Shown in pieces: positions 33,980 through 46,124 of a stretch of DNA of 64,000 nt. The position numbers were made by a program, and so were the translations under genes. The stretch comes from Chrysomallon squamiferum. Lineage: Eukaryota; Mollusca; Gastropoda; Neomphalida; Peltospiridae. The DNA lies in the NCBI GenBank assembly GCA_012295275.1, contig CM022678.1, positions 7,885,316-7,949,315 on the forward strand. Reading direction: 5' to 3'. Numbering within the stretch: the first letter of the stretch is position 1; every line of letters begins with the position of its first letter. The notes under the pieces were generated by a model that saw nothing but the letters and a program-made list of their open reading frames with translations, searched no databases and was not told the origin of the DNA.

Positions 33980-36672
33980 TTAATTCATCTTCCACTCTGA
34001 AATAAGGTAACAGCTCCGGTGAAATAGAAGACTCTTTTGGCCATCCATACATGTTATAATGTACAACCCGAGATAATACTTTGTCAACTTCAGTTGCTTT
34101 AACAATATTTCTTGCAGTGATAGGTAATCCATTGACTTGATTTCTGATTGCTTGCTTGTCTTCATGCCAAAACACACTTTCAGATATTTCTTCAGTTTGC
34201 AGAAGTGGTAGTCGGGACAGTGCATCAGCATTTTCATTTTTGGTAGTTTTTCTGTATTTAATGTCAAACTGATATGCAGCTAACTGAATAGCCCGACGCT
34301 GCAGTCAAGAAGCTGTAAGAACAGAAATATTCTTTTTAGGTCCAAGAATCATTGTCAGTGGTTTATGATCTGTGAACAAAGTAAATCTTCCACCATATAT
34401 ACTGATGGAACTTGTGTATTCCAAAAATTATTGCCAGTGCTTCTTTCTCAATCTGGGAATACTTGCGTTCTGCTGATGTCAGAGTTCTAGAAGCGCCTGC
34501 TATTGGCCTATATGATCCTTCATTTCCATGTTATATTACCGCTCCAAGACCATGCGCAGATGCATCTACTACCAACATTACTGGTTTCATCGGGTCATAG
34601 TGGACAAGAATTTTAGATGATGCTAACAGTTTTCCCACTTTGGAAAATGCTTGCTGACAATCATCATTCCATCTCCACTCTGTATCTTTGGTTAACAACG
34701 CTGTTAGCGGTGCCACCACTGTTGACATGTTGGGTACGGACTTGCGATAGTAATTCACAATACCTAACCAAGATTGCAACTCACTCTTGTTCTTAGGTTC
34801 AAGCACTTTCAGAATAGCTTCAACTTTTCTTTCAGAAGGTTGAATCCCATTTTTCTTCACAATAAATGCAGAGTACTCAACTTCATCTTTCATCAATGCA
34901 CATTTGGACCTTTTCAGTTGAATTCCATATTTTTCTAGGCGTTTCAAAGTGTTTTTCAAATGTTTCAAGTGTTCGGTGTCATCCTTTCCAGTGACTATGA
35001 TATCATCCAAAATGTAACCTACACCTTTTAGTACTCAGGCACTTCCAACACAGGATCTATGGTAACCTTGTAATCGCCACAAAAAGCGAATGGTACTGTC
35101 AGGTTTAAAAACAGGTACAATAGGAGAAGCCCTTTCAGAAAAATCTACTTTTTCTAGAATTCCTTCTGCTTCAAGTCTGTGAAGTTCATCAGCAATCTTG
35201 TCCTTCAAAGCATAAGGTACTGGTCTAGCCTTTAAAAACTTTGGAGTAGCATCCTCTTTCACTTTCAGATGAGCTCTTATGCCTTTTACTGTTCCCAACT
35301 CAAAACTGAATATCTACTGAACAAATCTTCAGAGTTTCCACAGGCTTTCATAATCTTAATACTCTTTCCAGTCCAACTGAATGTTTTGGAACCAATTCCG
35401 TCCAAACAAAGTTGGTCCATTTCCTTTCACCACAATTAACGGTAAAAGTTTTTTCTGCTTTCCATATTTAACAATTTGCCCAAGGACTGGCACCACTTCA
35501 TCTGTATAAGTTTTCAACACAATCGATGTTGATTTCAATGGCACTGTTTTCTTCCATTGTTCCTGATAAGTCTTATTAGAAATTATCGATACAGAAGCAC
35601 CTGTATCTACTTCCATTTTGAATGGCACACCATTGAGTTCCAATGAAATTTGAATTTCTTTCGCTTTCGTAGATTTCACTGTGAAAATTGACTGTTCAGA
35701 ATCACTGTCATTTCTTTCCATTGCAACCTCTTTATTTTCAAGAACAGCTTTTATCATTTCCGATTCAGTTTCGTTACTTCCAGATTCTTCATGAATCTCA
35801 TGAATTTTTAAACCTGTTTCATATTCAGCATTTTCAATTTCCGAATCACTGGTACCACCTTCTGATTCCGTAAGGTCCCTATCAGAATCTTTATTCACAA
35901 CATTCACTTTAGAATTTTTCTTTTTCAACTTTGCAAATTTCTTTTTTCCTTTTTCCATCTGTTTGCTTTCCTGTCTTTCTATTTTTTCTTTTGATTTCGA
36001 CATTTTCTACTCAAATATCTCTTTCATTACACTTATAACAGTTTGCCTTTTTGTAAAAACATGCATCATGATGATGATTAGTTTTACCACACCGGAAGCA
36101 TTCAATGACAGAAAGTTTGTGGAACTTTTCCGTTTCTGACTTCATTCCAATTTTCAGCATGTTAGTTTCTCTAGCTGACATTTCCATACTAACAGCTGTT
36201 TGCAAGGCTTTCCTCAGTGATAAATCATGTTCAGAGAGAAGTTTTTTCTGTACTGACTTTTCAGACAGACCACAAACCAAAATGTCTCTTAATGCTTCAG
36301 TCAAAAATGTAACAAATTCACAATGTTCTGTCAATTTTCTTAATTCAGCCGAAAATTCACTTACAGTCTCTCCGGGCTCTAGTTCCGTTGATAGAATTTG
36401 AACCGTTCCGCAATCACCAAAGGTTTTGGTTTGAGATGATTTCCTATCAAAGTTTTCAATTGTTCGTAAGTCTTACTTGCCGGTTTCTCAGGCGAAGTCA
36501 GATTTCGAATCAACCTGTAAATCTTGGCACCACATACGGACAACAAAATGGAACGTTTCTTTTCGGCATCGTGTACATCATTCGCCAGCAGATACTGTTC
36601 AAAACGTTCGATGTATTCTTCCCAGTCGGAACTTTCTAGATCAAACTCTTCAACTTTACCGTAGGTAGCCAT
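33980..36672 (-). pseudogene. Left-arm gag-protease-RT-RNase H remnant
   Basis: Gag begins MATYGKVEEFDLESSDWEEY at 36,672, breaks near 36,379 and resumes to a CCHC zinc knuckle (CFRCGKTNHHHDAC) near 36,060. The frame ends inside a second knuckle at 36,011, at exactly the same place as in the right arm. A charged region and the protease word DTGASVSIIS follow in 35,356-36,003. The RT N-terminal part is at 35,035-35,298, and after a deletion the YILDD box and thumb are at 34,531-35,010. Further RNase H and linker fragments extend to 33,980. Confidence 0.85.
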
Positions 36673-36735
36673 ATTTCATAAATAGTTAATTTCAGGAAAC
36701 AATTCAACAAATGTTATCCCATCCTCGTCGCCAAA

Positions 36736-36925
36736 TGTTATGTTTTATCATTAAAAGCTTAAAGTTCATTTCAGTTTCCAAAAATTTTTTTCGTTTCAAA
36801 AATTGCTACGAACAAAACTAACGCACGCTCTCGGTGACTTCATATAATACTATCTCCCTTATTCCGGTTCCCTTAAACATCGTAAACTGTAACAATGTTA
36901 ACTATAACACCATTTAAATACAACA
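36736..36925 (-). repeat. 5' LTR of the left-arm Gypsy element
   Basis: A 190-bp repeat with TGTT...AACA ends. By eye only about two changes separate it from the right-arm 5' LTR. The outer end abuts the pyrimidine-rich spacer of the tandem array. Confidence 0.9.
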
Positions 36926-39900
36926 GAAATAAAAGATGGAAATGATAGAAAGAAAAGAAAGAAAGATAAAAAGAAAAAAGGAAGGATAGAAAGATAAGAA
37001 AGCAGGAAAAAGAAAGAAAGAAACGAAAGAAAATATTCAAACAACTTAAAAAAAGAACAAAAAGAAAGATTAAAAAAAAAAATAACTAAAAGAAAGATTA
37101 AAACAAGGAATAACTAAAGGCAGCATTCTTTACAGCCTATATTCAAAATAAAATATAAAATCATTTATGGAAAGCATTGATCAGCAGTATAAAAATTACA
37201 TACTGAATTTGTTCAGTTGATTACCGAGAAAGAAAGCAGAGAATACTAAATGACTGAAGAAAAAATAAATAAAAGCTTATGCGAGATGCCTTCACTGGTA
37301 TATATAGAGTGGCCTCCCTTATGCGAGATGTTTCACTGGTATATTTAGAGTCTACTCCCTTATGTGAGAAGTCTTCACTACTACATTTAGAATCGCCTCC
37401 CCTATGTCAGATGTGTTCACTGGTATATTTAGAGCCGCCTCCCCTATGTGAGATGGGTTCACTGGTATACTTAGAGTGGCCTCGCCTATGTGCGATGTGT
37501 TCACTGCTATTTTGAGTCGACCACTTTGGTAAGATGAGTTCACTGGTATATTTAGAGACGCCACCCCTATGGGAGACGTGTTCACAAGTGTAGTTAGAGT
37601 GGCCTCCCTTATGTGAGATGTGTTCACTGGTATATTTAGACTTCCCTCCCATATTCGAGATGTATTCACTGGTATACTAAGAATTGCCTCCCTTATGCGA
37701 GACGTGTTCACTACTATATTTACAGTTGCTTTCCCTATGTGAGAGGTGTTCAGTGGTACTTTGATTCGACCCCTTTTGTGAGAAGAGTTCACTGGTATAG
37801 TTAGAGTGGCCTCCCTTATGCGACATGTGTTCACTGGTATTAAGAAAATAAGATAGAAAACTCGAATACAAAAGCCTAATTAAATAATCAGTGAGAGCAG
37901 AATGTTTAAAGTGATTAAAGTATTTCACAAATAAATAATAAAGGAATGGTAACACGAAGAAAAAAGAAGGAAGGATGGAACGAAAGATAGGAAATAAAAG
38001 ATGGAAAAGATAGAAAGAAAGAAAGAAAGAAAAGAAAGAAGGAAGGATAGAAAGAAAAGAAAGAAGGAAAGAAAGAAAGAAAGAAAATATTGAAACAGCT
38101 TAAAGAATGAACAAAAATGAATAAAAAAAGAAAAGAAAAAACTAAGGAAACAAAACGAAGAGTGGTACTATTTAAACGCAGCATTCATTTCAGATTTTAT
38201 TCATAATAAAATATAAAATCGTATGTGGACTGCATTGATTAGCATGATTAGAATTTCCATACTGAATTTCTTCATATGGTTACTCAGATAGAAAACAGAG
38301 AATACAGACTGGCTGAAGAAAAACAATCAAAAAAATAAAAGCTTATGCGAAATATGTTCACTGATATATTTTGAGTCGCTTCCCTTATGCGAGAAGTGTT
38401 CACTTCTATATTTAGAGTTACTTTCCCTATGTGAGAGGTGTTCACTGGTATTTAGAGTCGCCTCCCCTATGTGAGATGTGTTCACTGGTATTTAGAGTTG
38501 CCTCCCTTATGTGAGATGTGTTCACTGGTATTTAGAGTCGCCTCCCTTATGTGAGATGTGTTCACTGGTATATTTAGAGTGGCCTCCCTTATGTGAGATG
38601 TGTTCACTGGTATTAAGAAAATAAGATAGAAAACTCGAATACAAAAGCTCAACTAAATAATCAGTGAGAGCAGAGTGTTTAAACTGATTAAAGTATTTCA
38701 TAAATAAATAATAAAGAAATGGTAACACGTAGAAAAAAGAAGGAAGGATGGAATGAAAGATAGGAAATAAAAGATGGAAAAAATAGAAAGAAAGAAAGAA
38801 AGAAAAAGAAAGAAGGAAGGATAGAAAGAAAAGAAAGAAGGAAAGAAAGAAAGAAAGAAAATATTGAAACAGCTTAAAGAATGAACAAAAATGAATAAGA
38901 AAAGAAAAGAAAAAACTAAGGAAACAGAACGAAGAGTGGTACTATTTAAACGCAGCATTCATTTCAGATTTTATTCATAATAAAATATAAAATCGTATGT
39001 GGACTGCATTGATTAGCATGATTAGAATTTCCATACTGAATTTCTTCATATGGTTACTCAGATAGAAAACAGAGAATACAGACTGGCTGAAGAAAAACAA
39101 TCAAAAAAATAAAAGCTTATGCGAAATATGTTCACTGATATATTTTGAGTCGCCTCCCTTATGCGAGAAGTGTTCACTTCTATATTTAGAGTTACTTTCC
39201 CTATGTGAGAGGTGTTCACTGGTATTTAGAGTCGCCTCCCCTATGTGAGATGTGTTCACTGGTATACTTAGAGTTGCCTCCCTGATGTGAGATGTGTTCA
39301 CTGGTATTTAGAGTCGCCACTGGTATATTTAGAGTTGCCTCCCTTATGTGAGATGTGTTCACTGGTATATAGAGTCGCCTCCCTTATGTGAGATGTGTTC
39401 ACTGGTATATTTAGAGTGGCCTCCCTTATGTGAGATGTGTTCACTGGTATTAAGAAAATAAGATAGAAAACTCGAATACAAAAGCTCAACTAAATAATCA
39501 GTGAGAGCAGAGTGTTTAAACTGATTAAAGTATTTCATAAATAAATAATAAAGAAATGGTAACACGTAGAAAAAAGAAGGAAGGATGCAATGAAAGATAG
39601 GAAATAAAAGATGGAAAAGATAGAAAGAAAGAAAGATAGAAAAGAAAGAAGGAAGGATAGAAAGAAAAGAAAGCAGGAAAGAAAGAAAGAAAGAAAACAT
39701 TGAAGCAGCTTAAAGAATGAACAAAAATGAATAAAAAAAGAAAAAAAAAAACTAAGGAAACAAAACGAAGCGTGGTACTATTTAAACGCAGCATTCATTT
39801 CAGATTTTATTCATAATAAAATATAAAATCGTATGTGGACTGCATTGATTAGCATGATTAGAATTTCCATACTGAATTTCTTCATATGGTTACTCAGATA

Positions 39901-42900
39901 GAAAACAGAGAATACAGACTGGCTGAAGAAAAACAATCAAAAAAATAAAAGCTTATGCGAAATATGTTCACTGATATATTTTGAGTCGCCTCCCTTATGC
40001 GAGAAGTGTTCACTTCTATATTTAGAGTTACTTTCCCAATGTGAGAGGTGTTCACTGGTATTTAGAGTCGCCTCCCCTATGTGAGATGTGTTCACTGGTA
40101 TACTTAGAGTTCCCTCCCTTATGTGAGATGTGTTCACTGGTATTTAGAGTCGCCTCCCCTATGTGAGATGTGTTCACTGGTATATTTAGAGTTGCCTCCC
40201 TTATGTGAGATGTGTTCACTGGTATATAGAGTCGCCTCTCTTATGTGAGATGTGTTCACTGGTATATTTAGAGTGGCCTCCCTTATGTGAGATGTGTTCA
40301 CTGGTATTAAGAAAATAAGATAGAAAACTCGAATACAAAAGCTCAACTAAATAATCAGTGAGAGCAGAGTGTTTAAACTGATTAAAGTATTTCATAAATA
40401 AATAATAAAGAAATGGTAACACGTAGAAAAAAGAAGGAAGGATGGAATGAAAGATAGGAAATAAAAGATGGAAAAAATAGAAAGAAAGAAAGAAAAGAAA
40501 GAAGGAAGGATAGAAAGAAAAGAAAGAAGGAAAGAAAGAAAGAAGGAAAATATTGAAACAGCTTAAAGAATGAACAAAAATGAATAAGAAAAGAAAAGAA
40601 AAAACTAAGGAAACAAAAAAACGAAGAGTGGTACTATTTAAACGCAGCATTCATTTCAGATTTTATTCATAATAAAATATAAAATCGTATGTGGACTGCA
40701 TTGATTAGCATGATTAGAATTTCCATACTGAATTTCTTCATATGATTACTCAGATAGAAAACAGAGAATACAGACTGGCTGAAGAAAAACAATCAAAAAA
40801 ATAAAAGCTTATGCGAAATATGTTCACTGATATATTTTGAGTCGCCTCCCTTATGCGAGAAGTGTTCACTTCTATATTTAGAGTTACTTTCCCAATGTGA
40901 GAGGTGTTCACTGGTATTTAGAGTCGCCTCCCCTATGTGAGATGTGTTCACTGGTATTTAGAGTCGCCTCCCTTATGTGAGATGTGTTCACTGGTATTTA
41001 GAGTCGCCTCCCTTATGTGAGATGTGTTCACTGGTATATTTAGAGTTGCCTCCCTTATGTGAGATGTGTTCACTGGTATATTTAGAGTCGCCTCCCTTAT
41101 GTGAGATGTGTTCACTGGTATATTTAGAGTGGCCTCCCTTATGTGAGATGTGTTCACTGGTATTAAGAAAATAAGATAGAAAACTCGAATACAAAAGCTC
41201 AACTAAATAATCAGTGAGAGCAGAGTGTTTAAACTGATTAAAGTATTTCATAAATAAATAATAAAGAAATGGTAACACGTAGAAAAAAGAAGGAAGGATG
41301 GAATGAAAGATAGGAAATAAAAGATGGAAAAGATAGAAAGAAAGAAAGATAGAAAAGAAAGAAGGAAGGATAGAAAGAAAAGAAAGAAGGAAAGAAAGAA
41401 AGAAAGAAAACATTGAAGCAGCTTAAAGAATGAACAAAAATGAATAAAAAAAGAAAAAACAAACGCAACAGAACGAAGCGTGGTACTATTTAAACGCAGC
41501 ATTCATTTCAGATTTTATTCATAATAAAATATAAAATCGTATGTGGACTGCATTGATTAGCATGATTAGAATTTCCATACTGAATTTCTTCATATGATTA
41601 CTCAGATAGAAAAAACAGAGAATACAGACTGGCTGAAGAAAAAATCATCAAAAAAAAAAAGCTTATGCGAAATATGTTCACTGATATATTTTGAGTCGCC
41701 TCCCTTATGCGAGAAGTGTTCACTTCTATATTTAGAGTTACTTTCCCTATGTGAGAGGTGTTCACTGGTATTTAGAGTCGCCTCCCCTAAGTGAGATGTG
41801 TTCACTGGTATTTAGAGTCGCCTCCCTTATGTGAGATGTGTTCACTGGTATATTTAGAGTGGCCTCCCTTATGTGAGATGTGTTCACTGGTATTAAGAAA
41901 ATAAGATAGAAAACTCGAATACAAAAGCTCAACTAAATAATCAGTGAGAGCAGAGTGTTTAAACTGATTAAAGTATTTCATAAATAAATAATAAAGAAAT
42001 GGTAACACGTAGAAAAAAGAAGGAAGGATGGTATGAAAGATAGGAAATAAAAGATGGAAAAGATAGAAAGAAAGAAAGAAAAAAAGAAAAGAAAGAAGGA
42101 AGGATAGAAAGAAAAGAAAGAAGGAAAGAAAGAAAGAAGGAAAATATTGAAACAGCTTAAAGAATGAACAAAAATGAATAAGAAAAGAAAAGAAAAAACT
42201 AAGGAAACAAAACGAAGAGTGGTACTATTTAAACGCAACATTCATTTCAGATTTTATTCATAATAAAATATAAAATCGTATGTGGACTGCATTGATTAGC
42301 ATGATTAGAATTTCCATACTGAATTTCTTCATATGGTTACTCAGATAGAAAACAGAGAATACAGACTGGCTGAAGAAAAACAATCAAAAAAATAAAAGCT
42401 TATGCGAAATATGTTCACTGATATATTTTGAGTCGCCTCCCTTATGCGAGAAGTGTTCACTTCTATATTTAGAGTTACTTTCCCAATGTGAGAGGTGTTC
42501 ACTGGTATTTAGAGTCGCCTCCCCTATGTGAGATGTGTTCACTGGTATTATAGAGTTCCCTCCCTTATGTGAGATGTGTTCACTGGTATTTAGAGTCGCC
42601 TCCCTATGTGAGATGTGTTCACTGGTATATTTAGAGTTGCCTCCCTTATGTGAGATGTGTTCACTGGTATATAGAGTCGCCTCTCTTATGTGAGATGTGT
42701 TCACTGGTATATTTAGAGTGGCCTCCCTTATGTGAGATGTGTTCACTGGTATTAAGAAAATAAGATAGAAAACTCGAATACAAAAGCTCAACTAAATAAT
42801 CAGTGAGAGCAGAGTGTTTAAACTGATTAAAGTATTTCATAAATAAATAATAAAGAAATGGTAACACGTAGAAAAAAAAAGGAAGGATGGAATGAAAGAT

Positions 42901-45900
42901 AGGAAATAAAAGATGGAAAAGATAGAAAGAAAGAAAGATAGAAAAGAAAGAAGGAAGGATAGAAAGAAAAGAAAGCAGGAAAGAAAGAAAGAAAGAAAAC
43001 ATTGAAGCAGCTTAAAGAATGAACAAAAATGAATAAAAAAAGAAAAAACAAACGCAACAAAACGAAGCGTGGTACTATTTAAACGCAGCATTCTTTTCAG
43101 ATTTTATTCATAATAAAATATAAAATCGTATGTGGACTGCATTGATTAGCATGATTAGAATTTCCATACTGAATTTCTTCATATGGTTACTCAGATAGAA
43201 AACAGAGAATACAGACTGGCTGAAGAAAAACAATCAAAAAAATAAAAGCTTATGCGAAATATGTTCACTGATATATTATGAGTCGCTTCCCTTATGCGAG
43301 AAGTGTTCACTTCTACATTTAGAGTTACTTTCCCTATGTGAGAGGTGTTCACTGGTATTTAGAGTCGCCTCCCCTATGTGAGATGTGTTCACTGGTATTT
43401 AGAGTCGCCTCCCTTATGTGAGATGTGTTCACTGGTATAGTTTTAGAGTGTGTTCACTGGTATATTTAGCCTCCCTTATGTGAGATGTGTTCACTGGTAT
43501 TAAGAAAATAAGATAGAAAACTCGAATACAAAAAGCTCAACTAAATAATCAGTGAGAGCAGAGTGTTTAAACTGATTAAAGTATTTCATAAATAAATAAT
43601 AAAGAAATGGTAACACGTAGAAAAAAAAAGAAGGAAGGATGGAATGAAAGATAGGAAATAAAAGATGGAAAAAGATAGAAAGAAAGAAAGAAAAAAGAAA
43701 AAAAAGAAGGAAGGATAGAAAGAAAAGAAAGAAGGAAAGAAAGAAAGAAAGAAAGAAAAAATTGAAACAGCTTAAAGAATGAACAAAAATGAATAAAAAA
43801 AAAAAAAAAAAAAAAAAACTAAGAAAACAAAACGAAGAGTGGTACTATTTAAACGCAACATTCATTTTGAAATTTTATTCATAATAAAAATATAAAATCG
43901 TATGTGGACTGCATTGATTAGCATGATTAGAATTTCCATACTGAATTTCTTCATATGATTACTCAGATAGAAAACAGAGAATACAGACTGGCTGAAGAAA
44001 AAAAAATCAAAAAATAAAAAGCTTATGCGAAATATGTTCACTGATATATTTTGAGTCGCCTCCCTTATGCGAGAAGTGTTCACTTCTATATTTAGAGTTA
44101 CTTTCCCAATGTGAGAGGTGTTCACTGGTATTTAGAGTCGCCTCCCCCCTGTGAGATGTGTTCACTGGTATATTTAGAGTTCCCCCCTGAGAGATGTGTT
44201 CACTGGTATTTAGAGTCGCCTCCCCTATGTGAGATGTGTTCACTGGTATATTTAGAGTTGCCTCCCTTATGTGAGATGTGTTCACTGGTATATAGAGTCG
44301 CCTCTCTTATGTGAGATGTGTTCACTGGTATTTTAAGAAAATTAAGAAAATAAGATAGAAAACTCGAATACAAAAGCTCAACTAAATAATCAGTGAGAGC
44401 AGAGTGTTTAAACTGATTAAAGTATTTCATAAATAAATAATAAAGAAATGGTAACACGTAGAAAAAAGAAGGAAGGATGGAATGAAAGATAGGAAATAAA
44501 AGATGGAAAAGATAGAAAGAAAGAAAGATAGAAAAGAAAGAAGGAAGGATAGAAAGAAAAGAAAGCTGGAAAGAAAGAAAGAAAGAAAACTATTGAAACA
44601 GCTTAAAGAATGAACAAAAATGAATAAAAAAAAAAAAAAAAAACAAAGGAAACAGAACGAAGCGTGGTACTATTTAAACGCAGCATTCTTTTCAGATTTT
44701 ATTCATAATAAAATATAAAATCGTATGTGGACTGCATTGATTAGCATGATTAGAATTTCCATACTGAATTTCTTCATATGATTACTCAGATAGAAAACAG
44801 AGAATACAGACTGGCTGAAGAAAAACAATCAAAAAAAAAAAAAGCTTATGCGAAATATGTTCACTGATATATTTTGAGTCGCCTCCCTTATGCGAGAAGT
44901 GTTCACTTCTATATTTAGAGTTACTTTCCCTATGTGAGAGGTGTTCACTGGTATTTAGAGTCGCCTCCCCTATGTGAGATGTGTTCACTGGTATATTTAG
45001 AGTTGCCTCCCTATGTGAGATGTGTTCACTGGTATTTAGAGTCGCCTCCCCTTATGTGAGATGTGTTCACTGGTATATTTAGAGTGGCCTCCCTTATGTG
45101 AGATGTGTTCACTGGTATTAAGAAAATAAGATAGAAAACTCGAATACAAAAGCTCAACTAAATAATCAGTGAGAGCAGAGTGTTTAAACTGATTAAAGTA
45201 TTTCATAAATAAATAATAAAGAAATGGTAACACGTAGAAAAAAGAAGGAAGGATGGAATGAAAGATAGGAAATAAAAGATGGAAAAGATAGAAAGAAAGA
45301 AAGAAAGATAGAAAAGAAAGAAGGAAGGATAGAAAGAAAAGAAAGCTGGAAAGAAAGAAAGAAAGAAAAAAACATTGAAGCAGCTTAAGGAATGAACAAA
45401 AATGAATAAAAAAAAAAAAAACAAACGTAACAGAACGAAGCGTGGTACAATTTAAACGGAGCATTCTTTTCAAATTTTATTCATAATAAAACATAAAATC
45501 GTATCTGGACTTCATTGATTAGCATGATTAGAATTTCCATACTGAATTTCTTCATATGATTACTCAGATAGAAAACAGAGAATACAGACTGGCTGAAGAA
45601 AAACAATCAAAAAAATAAAAGCTTATGCGAAATATGTTCACTGATATATTTTGAGTCGCCTCCCTTATGCGAGAAGTGTTCACTTCTATATTTAGAGTTA
45701 CTTTCCCTATGTGAGAGGTGTTCACTGGTATTTAGAGTCGCCTCCCCTATGTGAGATGTGTTCACTGGTATACTTAGAGTTCCCTCCCTTATGTGAGATG
45801 TGTTCACTGGTATTTAGAGTCGCCTCCCCTATGTGAGATGTGTTCACTGGTATATTTAGAGTGTTCCTCCCTTATGTGAGATGTGTTCACTGTGTTCACT

Positions 45901-45924
45901 GGTATTAAGAAAATAAGATAGAAA
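36926..45924 (-). repeat. Left-arm higher-order tandem array (about 11 units)
   Basis: Each unit is 740-860 bp: a block of 39/42-bp minisatellite copies (reverse of TACCAGTGAACACATCTCAC ATAAGGGAGGCGACTCTAAA) closed by three diverged copies and AAGCTT, then a spacer that includes a long purine tract (GAAAGAAAGAAGGAAGG). The anchor CTTATGCGAAATATGTTCAC recurs near 38,343, 39,116, 39,953, 40,810, 41,661, 42,401, 43,251, 44,027, 44,846 and 45,621. The outermost unit (about 36,926-37,830) is diverged and has a longer minisatellite block of about 13 copies. All ten inner units share one spacer subtype (GATTAGCATGATTAGAATTT). Open frames on both strands reflect periods divisible by three and are not called genes. 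Confidence 0.95.
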
Positions 45925-46124
45925 NNNNNNNNNNNNNNNNNNNNNNNNNNNNNNNNNNNNNNNNNNNNNNNNNNNNNNNNNNNNNNNNNNNNNNNNNNNN
46001 NNNNNNNNNNNNNNNNNNNNNNNNNNNNNNNNNNNNNNNNNNNNNNNNNNNNNNNNNNNNNNNNNNNNNNNNNNNNNNNNNNNNNNNNNNNNNNNNNNNN
46101 NNNNNNNNNNNNNNNNNNNNNNNN
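45925..46124. other. Assembly gap of exactly 200 N at the axis
   Basis: Two hundred N separate the array read in reverse from the array read forward. A fixed round size means a scaffold join of unknown true length, so the junction of the two arms was never sequenced here. Confidence 0.99.

Larger units (their letters stand above)
32692..36925 (-). mobile_element. Gypsy-type LTR retrotransposon, left arm, inactive
   Basis: The element runs on the - strand: 5' LTR at 36,736-36,925, a primer-site-like TGGCGACGAGGATGGG just inside, gag, protease, RT, RNase H and integrase fragments, a purine tract (GAGGGAAGG) and the 3' LTR at 32,692-32,889. The frame is broken into at least eight pieces. Relative to the right-arm twin it lacks about 230 bp of RT at 35,030 and about 275 bp of integrase at 33,970. 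Retained motifs include the protease DTGAS near 35,600, RT YILDD near 35,008, DASAHGLGAVI of RNase H near 34,540, and the integrase SDNGPQF and NGEAERAV words. No target duplication is visible at its outer ends. Confidence 0.92.
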
